NCBI GenBank assembly: GCA_902575835.1
Contig: CACGSX010000001.1
Coordinates: 62,001 to 126,000, forward strand
DNA from: an uncultured Pelagibacteraceae bacterium
GTDB taxonomy: Bacteria > Pseudomonadota > Alphaproteobacteria > Pelagibacterales > Pelagibacteraceae
Reading direction: 5' to 3'
Length of the DNA: 64,000 nucleotides
Each line of letters starts with the position of its first letter. Within the stretch, counting starts at the first letter, position 1. Positions 34,444 through 42,913 of this stretch are shown here, in pieces. Made by a program: the position numbers and the translations under genes. The notes under the pieces are model-generated. The model was not told the origin of the DNA. It did no database searches and saw only the letters and a program-made list of their open reading frames with translations.

Positions 34444-35172
34444 ATGAATTTTTCTTTAGAAATAGGTCCTAAAACTGATTTAAGCACGTTGCCAAAGGTA
34501 AAAGATGTTTATGTTACAATGCTACCTGGGGGTGATTATAAAGAGACAGCTCAACAGTCTGGAGAGTTAGTTAAAGAGGGATTTAATCCAGTTCCTCACT
34601 TCCCTGCAAGGTCAATAAATGATGAAAATCAGCTGAAAGATTATGTTTCTAGATGTAAAGATTTGGGTGTTAAGCAGGTCTTGGTGATAGGTGGAAGTCG
34701 TGACCCGATCGGAAAATTTGATAGCTCATATCAAATGCTAGAGACAGGGTTTTTTGATGGTATTAAGATTGGAATTGCTGGACATCCCGAGGGGAGTCCT
34801 GATATATCCGACTCTGATTTAGAAAAAGCTATGATAGATAAAAAGCCTTATGCTGATTATATAGTTACACAATGGCTAATGGATACTCAGCCTATTATAG
34901 ATTTTATCTCAAAACAAACAATACCAGTTCATGTTGGAATAACTGGGCCAATGAAAATATCTAGCTTAATTAAATTTGCTAATATTGTAGGGGCAAAAAA
35001 TTCCATTAACTTTCTTAAATCTAATTTTAGTAAGGCGTTAGATTTATTGAAACCTAAAGACCCTAATGATTTAATTGGGAAAGTTAAATCACATACTGAT
35101 TATTTCCACATTTATACATTCGGCGGCTTGAAGGAAACTAACAAGTGGTTGAAGGAGAATAACTATGTCTAA
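34444..35172 (+). CDS. Methylenetetrahydrofolate-reductase-like protein
   Basis: 242 aa TIM-barrel of the MTHFR type, shorter than MetF (about 290). Visible pieces: FSLEIGPKT, VTMLPGGDYKE, PVPHFPARSI, QVLVIGGSRDPIGKF, IGIAGHPEGSPDI, YADYIVTQWLMDTQPII, VHVGITGPMKI. These follow MetF order (FEFFPPK, VTYGAGG, PHLTC, ILALRGD, AAYPEKHPE, TQFFFD, PIVPGIMP). It overlaps the GcvT-like demethylase gene by 8 bp, so it likely takes the 5-methyl-THF made there back to methylene-THF. A flavin is expected. Confidence 0.82.
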   Translation: MNFSLEIGPKTDLSTLPKVKDVYVTMLPGGDYKETAQQSGELVKEGFNPVPHFPARSINDENQLKDYVSRCKDLGVKQVLVIGGSRDPIGKFDSSYQMLETGFFDGIKIGIAGHPEGSPDISDSDLEKAMIDKKPYADYIVTQWLMDTQPIIDFISKQTIPVHVGITGPMKISSLIKFANIVGAKNSINFLKSNFSKALDLLKPKDPNDLIGKVKSHTDYFHIYTFGGLKETNKWLKENNYV

Positions 35173-36520
35173 TGAATTTGACTATAGTAAACTAAGACAT
35201 ACAACATCAGTAGATCAGTCTGATAGAAAAGTACCATACAATTTAAGACAAAGCGGACCTACTAAAGTTGAAATGCTAATATCAACAAGAGTAAGGAAGT
35301 CTCCATACTGGCATTTATCAATGAAAGCAGGATGTTGGAGAGCAACTGTATATAACAGAATTTATCATCCAAGAGGTTATGTTAAACCTGAAGATGGTGG
35401 TGCAATGGTGGAATACGAAGCAATTAAAAACCATGTAACAATGTGGAATGTTGCAGTTGAAAGACAAATACAAGTTAAAGGACCAGATGCAGAAAAATTT
35501 GTTGATTATGTAATTACAAGAGATGCTACAAAAATTTCTCCAATGAGAGGAAGATATGTAATTTTGTGTAATGCATATGGAGGAGTATTAAATGATCCTA
35601 TTCTTTTAAGAATATCTAAAGATGAATTTTGGTTTAGTTTATCAGATAGTGATATTGGATTATATTTGCAAGGAGTAAATGCAGATGAAAGGTTTAATGT
35701 TCAAATTAATGAAATAGATGCTTGTCCTGTACAAATTCAAGGTCCTAAAGCAAAAGCTTTAATGAAAGATCTTTGTGGAAGTGAAGTTGACATAGACAAC
35801 ATGCCTTTTTATGGATTGGCGTCTGCAAAAGTTGGTGGAAGAAGTTGTATTATTTCTCAAACAGGTTTTTCAGGCGAGTCTGGATTTGAAATATATTTAA
35901 GAGAAGCAACTTTATATGCCGAAGATATGTGGAATGCTGTTCTTGAAGCAGGTAAAAAACATAACTTAATGGTGATTGCTCCTGCACACCATAGAAGAAT
36001 TCAGGCTGGAATTCTTTCATGGGGACAAGATATGGATCATGAGCATAATCCTTTTCAATGTAATCTTGGATATCAAGTTTCTTTATCTGGAAAAGGTGAA
36101 TGGAATAAAAAAGGTGATTATGTTGGTAAAAAAGCCCTCGAGAAAATGAAAGCTGATTTAAAAGCAGGTCATAAACCTTACAAGCTTCAATTAGTTGGAC
36201 TTGAATTAGGTGGAAAACCTATTGAAGAATACGCTCCAGATTTTTGGTTAATTTCAGAAAATGGCAGTGAGCCTGTAGGATTTGTAACTTCTCCTTGGTA
36301 TCACCCAGAAAAAGGGAAAAATATTGCTATGGGATATGTACCTTTTGATGGCACGCTGAATGCAAATGGTTTTCCAAGAGGTAAAGTTGGATCGAAATTT
36401 AAAGTCCACCTACCAGAAAAATATTCTGATAAACCTGGGGAACCAGTTGATGCAGTTGTAGTTGATATTCCATTTACAGAATCTTACAACGCAAATACAA
36501 GAGAAGTAGTCAGCAAGTGA
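35165..36520 (+). CDS. GcvT/DmdA/LigM-like tetrahydrofolate-dependent demethylase
   Basis: 451 aa of the aminomethyltransferase fold: MWNVAVERQIQVKGPDAEKFVDYVITRD (N-domain), YVILCNAYGGVLNDPILL, VQIQGPKAKALMKDL, ISQTGFSGESGFEIYL and a C-terminal barrel with IAMGYVPFDG. The extended N-terminus (STRVRKSPYWHLSMKAGCW) and overall length are longer than DMSP demethylase DmdA (about 370 aa) and closer to LigM/DesA O-demethylases. Coupled to an MTHFR-like gene, which fits methyl transfer from a substrate to THF. Substrate unknown: a methoxy, methylthio or methylammonium compound. Ends in a strong inverted repeat. Confidence 0.82.
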   Translation: MSNEFDYSKLRHTTSVDQSDRKVPYNLRQSGPTKVEMLISTRVRKSPYWHLSMKAGCWRATVYNRIYHPRGYVKPEDGGAMVEYEAIKNHVTMWNVAVERQIQVKGPDAEKFVDYVITRDATKISPMRGRYVILCNAYGGVLNDPILLRISKDEFWFSLSDSDIGLYLQGVNADERFNVQINEIDACPVQIQGPKAKALMKDLCGSEVDIDNMPFYGLASAKVGGRSCIISQTGFSGESGFEIYLREATLYAEDMWNAVLEAGKKHNLMVIAPAHHRRIQAGILSWGQDMDHEHNPFQCNLGYQVSLSGKGEWNKKGDYVGKKALEKMKADLKAGHKPYKLQLVGLELGGKPIEEYAPDFWLISENGSEPVGFVTSPWYHPEKGKNIAMGYVPFDGTLNANGFPRGKVGSKFKVHLPEKYSDKPGEPVDAVVVDIPFTESYNANTREVVSK

Positions 36521-36530
36521 TAAAAATTTT

Positions 36531-36557
36531 TTTAGGGGGAATTTAATTCCCCCTAAA
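36531..36557. terminator. Near-perfect 27-bp palindrome after the demethylase gene
   Basis: TTTAGGGGGAATT and AATTCCCCCTAAA are perfect 13-bp arms around a single central T, beginning 10 bp after the demethylase stop. The five G-C pairs in such AT-rich DNA are striking. There is no T-run after the stem on the plus strand, so it may be a 3'-end protector or weak terminator rather than a classic intrinsic terminator; its last base is one nucleotide from the ATG of the 35-aa ORF and could sequester its ribosome site. Confidence 0.6.
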
Positions 36558-36558
36558 T

Positions 36559-36666
36559 ATGACGAAAACCTTTTTCATAGTTGTTTGCATTATAATCGCT
36601 ATTGCTCTAATAATATTCCCATTAATCGTTTCATATAAGGCGCAAAAAAAAAATAAAGATAATTAA
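36559..36666 (+). CDS. Single-pass small membrane protein, 35 aa
   Basis: Frame MTKTFFIVVCIIIAIALIIF followed by PLIVSYKAQKKNKDN: one transmembrane helix (about 4-25) and a basic tail, as in many bacterial small membrane proteins. Its TAA overlaps the ATG of the Yip1-family gene (TAATG at 36664-36668), so translation is coupled. Starts directly after the 27-bp palindrome. No homolog known to me. It may instead act as a leader for the downstream gene. Confidence 0.55.
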   Translation: MTKTFFIVVCIIIAIALIIFPLIVSYKAQKKNKDN

Positions 36667-37211
36667 TGTTTGCTCAGTTTTTAGAAATTGTTTTTAAATC
36701 GTTAAAGCTTGATAAAACTCTTTATAGAACTCCAAGATATTATGGAGAAGCTGGAATTTATTTTGCAATTCTTATCATGATTTTAGATGGGGTTGCTGGT
36801 GCTATCGCAGCGAACACAATTGTTAAAACGTCTGTTGGTATATCTGGTTTAACAGCATTATTAACTTGGCTGGTGTGGGCAATTTTTATATTTGTAATTG
36901 GAGTTAAAATTTTTCCTGATAAAGATAGAAAAATTCCATTTAAAAGAGTTCTTATAGCTGTTGGGTACGCACACGCTCCAGGACTGATAAGATTTTTTGC
37001 TGTCACACCAGAGCTAGTGCTTTTAATTATTTTTCTTACTCAATTTTGGATATTTGCTTCATTGATCATTGCAACAAGACATATTTTAAATTTAAAATCA
37101 AATTTAAAGGCTTTTGGCATTGTATTTTTATCTTTTCTAATAATCTCTTTCTTAACAATTTCATTTGTAATGACAAAAATTAATTCATTACCTATTAGTA
37201 CAAATATTTAA
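36666..37211 (+). CDS. Yip1-family membrane protein
   Basis: 181 aa with five predicted membrane helices (about 28-48, 60-80, 95-112, 115-135, 148-170). The helix-2/3 connection IPFKRVLIAVGYAHAPGLIRFFAV is the typical Yip1 pattern. Bacterial Yip1 proteins are of unknown role. Coupled to the 35-aa membrane ORF by a TAATG junction. Its end overlaps the convergent zinc-ribbon ORF by 4 bp. Confidence 0.72.
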   Translation: MFAQFLEIVFKSLKLDKTLYRTPRYYGEAGIYFAILIMILDGVAGAIAANTIVKTSVGISGLTALLTWLVWAIFIFVIGVKIFPDKDRKIPFKRVLIAVGYAHAPGLIRFFAVTPELVLLIIFLTQFWIFASLIIATRHILNLKSNLKAFGIVFLSFLIISFLTISFVMTKINSLPISTNI

Positions 37212-37375
37212 AGTGGAAATAAAGTTTTTGATGTTCTGCAGGAGTTACAAAGTTTATATCCAGTGAGTATTAAATTTTGAGTTACTGTCTCATCTTCTTT
37301 TTTACATTCATCACAAATATCATTTAATTCATTATTATCTGATTTGCCTGATTTATATTCAAAGTTATCAGTCAT
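37208..37375 (-). CDS. Small zinc-ribbon protein, 55 aa
   Basis: Frame starting MTDNFEYKSGKSDNNELNDI, then CDEC (C21, C24), a 17-residue stretch, CNSC (C43, C46) and a short tail. Two CxxC pairs at zinc-ribbon spacing indicate one structural zinc. The ATG lies 8 bp inside the end of the DUF3726 gene, so it is coupled to it. The 3' end overlaps the convergent Yip1 gene by 4 bp. No family recognised. Confidence 0.58.
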   Translation of the reverse strand: MTDNFEYKSGKSDNNELNDICDECKKEDETVTQNLILTGYKLCNSCRTSKTLFPL

Positions 37376-37976
37376 TATCTGTTAATCCTGCTCCTGCGGT
37401 TTTTTGCTTTAACTCATCTGTTTCTTCCACAAATGTTTTTTCAGATAATTTTGTTAATTCTTTCCAATCTTCTTCAGAAAAATTATTCTTATTTTCTAAA
37501 AATTGAATTTTGATTACATCAGCTTTTTCTACAACCTCACTACTTAAGTAATTTGAATAAATTGATTGATTAAAATTTAATAAAAATTCTTTTTGATCTA
37601 TCTTTAAAAAAATTCTCTTTCCTGTTATTTCCGAAGATCTGCTGACAAACGGCAAAAATATCAATGGGTAAGCCATTTTTTCAATTTCTATATCATTTAG
37701 TTCTTGGATAGAGATCGATTGATCAAAAAAACTTAATCCAAGTTTAATCGGACAGTAAAAGTTTTGAGGTCTGTTGCTTTTGTTAAAAGATTGGCAATTT
37801 TCAAACTTCTCATTATTAAAAATCTTAAAATATTGGTTTATGTTTTTTATTCCTGGTAAACCAAATAACTCGAGTTGTTTAATGTTCTTTCCTATTTCTT
37901 CTGCAACTCCCCAGGAGAAACCTTTAGCTTTTGTTGAACGTTTAACAATCGTGTCAATTTCACTATAACTTCTCAT
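37368..37976 (-). CDS. DUF3726 family protein
   Basis: 202 aa. The opening SYSEIDTIVKRSTKAKGFSW followed by GVAEEIGKNI matches DUF3726, a family of alphaproteobacterial proteins without assigned function. The rest is a mixed alpha/beta domain with no catalytic pattern I recognise. Gene order 550-aa unknown, DUF3726, zinc-ribbon ORF with 8-bp gap and 8-bp overlap suggests one functional unit together with the M19-like gene upstream. Confidence 0.72.
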   Translation of the reverse strand: MRSYSEIDTIVKRSTKAKGFSWGVAEEIGKNIKQLELFGLPGIKNINQYFKIFNNEKFENCQSFNKSNRPQNFYCPIKLGLSFFDQSISIQELNDIEIEKMAYPLIFLPFVSRSSEITGKRIFLKIDQKEFLLNFNQSIYSNYLSSEVVEKADVIKIQFLENKNNFSEEDWKELTKLSEKTFVEETDELKQKTAGAGLTDND

Positions 37977-37984
37977 TAATTACT

Positions 37985-39637
37985 TTAATTATACATCCAA
38001 TATGGATTAAATGAATTAAGTTCATCTGGTAATGGAGCTCCTTGAAACATACAAATCCTTAACCATTTGTCAGATCTTGGATCAAACTTTACTGCCCCAA
38101 AAAAAGATAATTTAAGTCTTAACATATCTATAGGAACTAATTTTGAGCCGATAGTGTTATCTTGAATTTCAGAATATGGATATTTCTCTGTTATAAACAC
38201 TCTTCTTACAATATGTCTTAAATCATTGTTCTGTACTAAAAATTTACCAATCTTTAAGCTGTTTTTTAAATTAAAAATAGTTTCATAAAGTTTTTTTATA
38301 TCTCTAGCAATAGCCGTAGGCTGCTCGAGTTCTGAACCAATATCTTCAAACCGATTTCCAATCCTAGGTTCTTCTTTATTTTTTGATATGAACCAAAATT
38401 TTTTATTATTTTCATTTTTTGAAAAATCAATTTTTAAAATATCTGAATAATTTTTCTCAATTATTTCTCTTAGGTCATTTATAGTTCTGTCTACAGGTAT
38501 ATTAAAACTACTATCCTCGTCTGAACTCATTTGAGAAATTAAAGGATCAGTTATTTCATTATATGGCTCCATCATTATAGAAACTAAATACTCAATTCCT
38601 TCTTCAGATAAATTTTCCTCTGCCCAGTTATATAATTTATCAAATATATAAAAATTTGATTTATCAATATTATCTTTCAAATAATTAATTAAATTTTGTA
38701 AATCATTAATTAAATTGTTTATTTTTTTCGTTTGGTATTCGCTATCAGTATTCCATGAAGTTACATTTTTTAAAGATTTTGTTAAACAATTGTAAAAAAT
38801 TTTAAACTCTTCTTCTGATACTTTTTCTATTTCTCTTATTTTTTTTAAAGCTGTCTCTTTAGCTAGAATCCAATTATTTAATAACGAAGGGTGGTTAACA
38901 ATAAATGGTGCCATTCCTAATCCAGTTGAATTTCCAATTCCTAAATTTCTGCAAATATCCAAGTCTAATTCTACAGCATCTTTAGGATTTTTATGTTTTG
39001 CTATATGATTGACTTGATCGAAAGTGAATTGTCTTACAAGGTAAACTAACATCATTTCCAATCTAAAAGGACCATTTATTTCATCTCTATTTTTAATTCT
39101 AAACCTGTCTGCTAATCCAAATTTTCCTGAACCGTATACTGCAGTTGTTCTGTACAAATATCCAACTTTTGAAAGCTCATTAGTATTGGGCTGGATACCT
39201 TTTGATAAACACTCAACCACATAATTAAATGCTCTAACTGACCTATTTGCTCTTGAGAGAGTTAGTTCTTTATAAGAAAGTCTTCCTACTTCTTGTTTAG
39301 GAACATTTTGTGAAAGTCTATCAATATCAATTTTTGAAGGAATGCCATCATACAAAGCAAATGCAGCATCCCATTTAGTTGCTATTACTCTATCAGATCT
39401 TTCATCATCTTTAAGCTTATTGGCAAAACAAACTAGAGAATATGTTTTTTTATCTTTTGAAAATGAATAAATAGCGACTCCATATCCCCTATCATTCATG
39501 TCAAACAAATCTCTGTTATATTTCCAATCTTTGAACTCATTTAAAAATGATCTTAGAAAAGATAATTTAGATTGATGAAACGATCCAAGCCTGGAAAGTT
39601 TCATTACAATTTTAGGATCTCTTAATGGAACTTGCAT
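37985..39637 (-). CDS. Conserved protein of unknown function, 550 aa
   Basis: Soluble, no signal peptide or membrane segment. Recognisable conserved-looking blocks: VPLRDPKIVMKLSRLGSFHQ at the start, SDRVIATKWDAAFALYDG, RTTAVYGSGKFGLADR, LVYLVRQFTFDQVNHIA, ICRNLGIGNSTGLGMAPF, and VRRVFITEKYPY near the C-terminus. I cannot assign a fold or reaction. One base (39637) is shared with the M19-like gene upstream, and DUF3726 follows after 8 bp, so the three are a coupled set. Confidence 0.65.
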   Translation of the reverse strand: MQVPLRDPKIVMKLSRLGSFHQSKLSFLRSFLNEFKDWKYNRDLFDMNDRGYGVAIYSFSKDKKTYSLVCFANKLKDDERSDRVIATKWDAAFALYDGIPSKIDIDRLSQNVPKQEVGRLSYKELTLSRANRSVRAFNYVVECLSKGIQPNTNELSKVGYLYRTTAVYGSGKFGLADRFRIKNRDEINGPFRLEMMLVYLVRQFTFDQVNHIAKHKNPKDAVELDLDICRNLGIGNSTGLGMAPFIVNHPSLLNNWILAKETALKKIREIEKVSEEEFKIFYNCLTKSLKNVTSWNTDSEYQTKKINNLINDLQNLINYLKDNIDKSNFYIFDKLYNWAEENLSEEGIEYLVSIMMEPYNEITDPLISQMSSDEDSSFNIPVDRTINDLREIIEKNYSDILKIDFSKNENNKKFWFISKNKEEPRIGNRFEDIGSELEQPTAIARDIKKLYETIFNLKNSLKIGKFLVQNNDLRHIVRRVFITEKYPYSEIQDNTIGSKLVPIDMLRLKLSFFGAVKFDPRSDKWLRICMFQGAPLPDELNSFNPYWMYN

Positions 39638-40605
39638 TAATTAATTCCTTTATAAAAATTAAACCAGTTATTGCCAAGTATCTTATTTATCTCTTCTTCG
39701 TGAAAACCTTTATTTTTTAATTCTGTATTTACATTATTAAATCCTCTTGCATCCAAAAACCAATCCGGTTGTTTTGGAAAACCAGGTTTATCTTTACTGC
39801 CTTCACCAAAATTTTTTGATTTTGACCATGTTCCATTTCTCATCCACTCAACTACAGTGTCTGGTTGGTTCAAACATAAGTCTGATCCTATACCAACATT
39901 ATTAATACCCATAATTTCAACTGTTCTTGCAACCATTTCACAAAAACTTTCTATTTTACAATTCGTTCCATCTTTTAAATGATGAGCATACAATGATAAC
40001 CCTAACATTCCACCACTATCGGATAAAACTTTTAATAATTCTGTAGATTTGTTTCTTTTCGCTTCAAACCAAAAAGTTGGATTTGCATGAGTAATTGCAA
40101 TAGGTTTTTGACTAATTTCAATTGCATCAAGTGTACTTTTCTCTGCTGAATGAGACATGTCAACAACGATACCTACTCTATTCATTTCTTTAATAGCCTC
40201 TTTTCCAAAATTAGTAACTCCGCTATCATTTTTTTCATAACATCCAGTGGCTAATAATGATTGGTTGTTATAAGTTAATTGCATAAATCGACAACCTTGT
40301 GAGTGTACTTTTTCTATAAGACCTATGTCGTCTTCAATTGGAGAGCAATTTTGAAATCCAAAAAAAATTGCAGTTTTGTTTTCTTCTTTTGCCTTTGTAA
40401 TATCGTTGTAGTTATTTCCTAGAAATATAAGATCTTTATTTTCTTCGAAATGTTTATTCCACTCTTGTATTCTTTGTTGTAATTCATCATAGTCTTCATG
40501 ATAAACTAACGTTACGTGAACTGCATTTAATCCAGCTTTATTATTTATTTCAAAGATTTCTCTAGACCATTTACAATATTGAAGATTATCAATTCGATAA
40601 TTCAT
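39637..40605 (-). CDS. Peptidase M19 (membrane dipeptidase)-like protein with altered metal site
   Basis: 322 aa TIM-barrel. The two histidines of the second half are kept: H152 (VDMSHS) and H173 (ITHANP), as is IGSDLCLN. But the N-terminal His-x-Asp is replaced by IDNLQY (5-10), and the bridging Glu position reads FGFQNC with Q85. So binuclear zinc as in renal dipeptidase looks unlikely; a mononuclear site or other activity is expected. No signal peptide. Heads a coupled set with a 550-aa unknown and DUF3726. Confidence 0.75.
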   Translation of the reverse strand: MNYRIDNLQYCKWSREIFEINNKAGLNAVHVTLVYHEDYDELQQRIQEWNKHFEENKDLIFLGNNYNDITKAKEENKTAIFFGFQNCSPIEDDIGLIEKVHSQGCRFMQLTYNNQSLLATGCYEKNDSGVTNFGKEAIKEMNRVGIVVDMSHSAEKSTLDAIEISQKPIAITHANPTFWFEAKRNKSTELLKVLSDSGGMLGLSLYAHHLKDGTNCKIESFCEMVARTVEIMGINNVGIGSDLCLNQPDTVVEWMRNGTWSKSKNFGEGSKDKPGFPKQPDWFLDARGFNNVNTELKNKGFHEEEINKILGNNWFNFYKGIN

Positions 40606-40709
40606 ATTTAATATACACTATTATTATTATTGTGATTGTCACTAACTTAAACTGTCATTAGCTAAAAATTGCAATTTAAAGGAAATATCTGTAAATTGAT
40701 GTTAGTTTC

Positions 40710-41204
40710 ATGATATACAAAAAAAAATCACATAAAGTATCAATTGTAATGGGTAGTCATTCTGATTACAAAACAATGAAGAATTGTGAAAAAGTTCTTA
40801 AAATTTTAAAAGTTAATTATGAGACAAATATCGTCTCTGCGCACAGGACGCCTGATAGACTTTACACCTATGCAAAGAAAGCAGAAAATAATAATATTTC
40901 TATTATTATTGCTGGAGCTGGAGGATCAGCGCATTTACCTGGTATGATTGCTGCTATAACTAGAATTCCAGTCATAGGTGTTCCCATTGAAAGTAAAAAG
41001 TTAAAAGGTTTAGATAGCCTTTTATCAATTGCTCAAATGCCAAAAGGAATTCCTGTTGGCACAGTTGCTATTGGAGAAGATGGTGCAATCAATGCTGGTT
41101 TATATGCTGCTTCAATTATAGCTACGTATGATAACAATGTAAAAAAAACACTTTTAAATTGGCGAAAAAAACAAACATCAAAAGTAAAAAAAAAACCAAA
41201 GTAA
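40710..41204 (+). CDS. purE: N5-carboxyaminoimidazole ribonucleotide mutase
   Basis: 164 aa. VSIVMGSHSDYKTMKNCEKV, SAHRTPDRLYTYA, IIAGAGGSAHLPGMIAA, PVIGVPIESKKLKGLDSLLS and MPKGIPVGTVAIG are the standard class I PurE motifs. It converts N5-CAIR to CAIR in purine synthesis, working with PurK. purK starts 3 bp after its stop. The Lys-rich C-terminal tail (KKQTSKVKKKPK) is extra. Confidence 0.97.
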   Translation: MIYKKKSHKVSIVMGSHSDYKTMKNCEKVLKILKVNYETNIVSAHRTPDRLYTYAKKAENNNISIIIAGAGGSAHLPGMIAAITRIPVIGVPIESKKLKGLDSLLSIAQMPKGIPVGTVAIGEDGAINAGLYAASIIATYDNNVKKTLLNWRKKQTSKVKKKPK

Positions 41205-41207
41205 TTA

Positions 41208-42251
41208 ATGTCTAAACCTGATCTTGGAATAATAGGTGGAGGACAATTAGGAAGTCTATTAGCATCTGCAGCGAAAAAACTTAATATTAAAACGGTTATT
41301 TTATCAGATGATAAAGATGCACCCGCAATCAATTTTGCAGATGAATTTATTTATGGAGATTACCAAGACATAAATATTATCAATAGCTTTTTAGAAAAAG
41401 TTGATCTTGTTACTTATGAGTTTGAAAATATACCATATGATATATTGAAAAGAATTAATGAAACCAAATCTGTATTACCAAGCCCCGAAATAAATAAATT
41501 AATTCAAAATAGAATGACTGAAAAAGAGTTTTTGAATAAAAACAATATAACTACAACACAGTTTGTAAGTATTAACGATTTAGATGATATAAAAATAAAC
41601 GATAGATTAATACCTGGTTTATTGAAAACTTGTACACTTGGTTATGATGGAAAGGGCCAATATAAAATAAATAATGTAAATGATTTAAATGAAGATTTTG
41701 ATTTTTCAAAAGGCTACATCTTAGAAAAGATAGTAAATTTAAAAAAAGAAATTTCAGTTGTGGTTACAAGATTTGGTCACCAAAAATATGAAATTTATGA
41801 TCCAATTGAAAATTATCATGAAGACCAGATTTTAAAACACTCCAAAATTCCTGCTGATATAAGTGATGAAATTAAAAATAAAGCATTGGACTGGGCAAAA
41901 AAAGTAGCTGAAGAGCTTGATTATATTGGTACTATGTGCGTTGAATTCTTTATAGATAAAAATAATAATTTATATGCTAATGAAGTTGCGCCAAGAGTGC
42001 ATAATTCTGGACACCTAACTATAAATTCACACAACATTAGCCAATTTGAAAATCATATAAGAGCTGTATGTGGACTTGAAAAATTAGAAACAAAAAAAAT
42101 TTATAATGCAAAAATGCTTAATTTGATTGGTGAGGATATATTAGAATATAAAAATAAAAAATTTAAAGAAAATGAATTTTTTTATGATTATTTAAAAAAA
42201 GAAGTTAAAGCTAAAAGAAAAATGGGACATTTAACAACTATAGAAAAATAG
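41208..42251 (+). CDS. purK: N5-carboxyaminoimidazole ribonucleotide synthase
   Basis: 347 aa ATP-grasp enzyme. LGIIGGGQLGSLLASAAKKL (6-25), YEFENIP, LKTCTLGYDGKGQ, CVEFFIDKNNNLYANEVAPRVHNSGHLTINS, and QFENHIRAVCGL are PurK motifs. Uses ATP and bicarbonate to make N5-CAIR from AIR. Operon with purE. Confidence 0.97.
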   Translation: MSKPDLGIIGGGQLGSLLASAAKKLNIKTVILSDDKDAPAINFADEFIYGDYQDINIINSFLEKVDLVTYEFENIPYDILKRINETKSVLPSPEINKLIQNRMTEKEFLNKNNITTTQFVSINDLDDIKINDRLIPGLLKTCTLGYDGKGQYKINNVNDLNEDFDFSKGYILEKIVNLKKEISVVVTRFGHQKYEIYDPIENYHEDQILKHSKIPADISDEIKNKALDWAKKVAEELDYIGTMCVEFFIDKNNNLYANEVAPRVHNSGHLTINSHNISQFENHIRAVCGLEKLETKKIYNAKMLNLIGEDILEYKNKKFKENEFFYDYLKKEVKAKRKMGHLTTIEK

Positions 42252-42253
42252 TT

Positions 42254-42877
42254 TTAAGATATAGTTTGTATCAAAGAAATATTATTGTTTGTAGGTTTAT
42301 TAACTTCCTTTGAAACTTCATGAAAGTTTAATTTTGTTTTTTTACACTCTTTAAGAAAACTCGATCCTGTTAATTCAAGATTTAAATATCTATTAACATC
42401 ATTTTCATTAATTATAACAGGTTGTCTATGATGTATTTCTTTAATATTTTCATCTGCGTCCTCGGTTATTAAACAAAATTGATCATTGTCATAAATAGCC
42501 GCTAAATACATAAGCTTTTTATCCTCTCTTAAAAAATAATAAGGTGTTTTATTTTCTTTTTCTCTTTTCCACTCATAAAAACCATCTGCTACAGCTACAC
42601 ATCTATGTAGTCGAATTAATTTTTTGAAAGAAACTTTTTCATCTATAGTTTCTAGTCTTGCATTTATTAAAGGTTTAAAATCTTTTTGCTTAGCCCAGCT
42701 AGGTACTACTCCCCACTTTAAATTTTCTAGAGTATTTCCATTATTATATTTTTTAATTACAGGTAATTTTTGAAATGGATGTGCATTATAATTTTCAGTA
42801 TCTTCAACTTGTATAGCTGACTTAACAAGTTTTTTTGTTTTTGTAACAGGGCTAGTTATTACGTATCTTCCACACAT
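42254..42877 (-). CDS. SRAP / abasic-site-processing protein (YedK/HMCES family)
   Basis: 207 aa. Starts MCGRYVIT, exposing catalytic Cys2 after Met removal. Other motifs: FNAHPF-like NYNAHPFQKLPV, WGVVPSWAKQ, INARLETIDEK, VADGFYEWKRE (Glu) and IHHRQPVII (His). The family forms a thiazolidine crosslink with abasic sites in single-stranded DNA. Convergent with purK (2 bp between the stops). Confidence 0.93.
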   Translation of the reverse strand: MCGRYVITSPVTKTKKLVKSAIQVEDTENYNAHPFQKLPVIKKYNNGNTLENLKWGVVPSWAKQKDFKPLINARLETIDEKVSFKKLIRLHRCVAVADGFYEWKREKENKTPYYFLREDKKLMYLAAIYDNDQFCLITEDADENIKEIHHRQPVIINENDVNRYLNLELTGSSFLKECKKTKLNFHEVSKEVNKPTNNNISLIQTIS

Positions 42878-42913
42878 ATTTAATTTTCTTGGTTTAATCT
42901 AAATTTAGATTAT

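Noticed and set aside
35165..36520. Naming this gene dmdA (DMSP demethylase)
   Set aside because: About 80 residues longer than DmdA, with a different N-terminus. It belongs to the wider GcvT/LigM-like group, and the substrate is not readable.
40632..40662. Repeated TGTCA(C/T)TA(A/G)C units 16 bp apart before purE
   Set aside because: Two short partial repeats in AT-rich DNA; not enough to call a purine operator.
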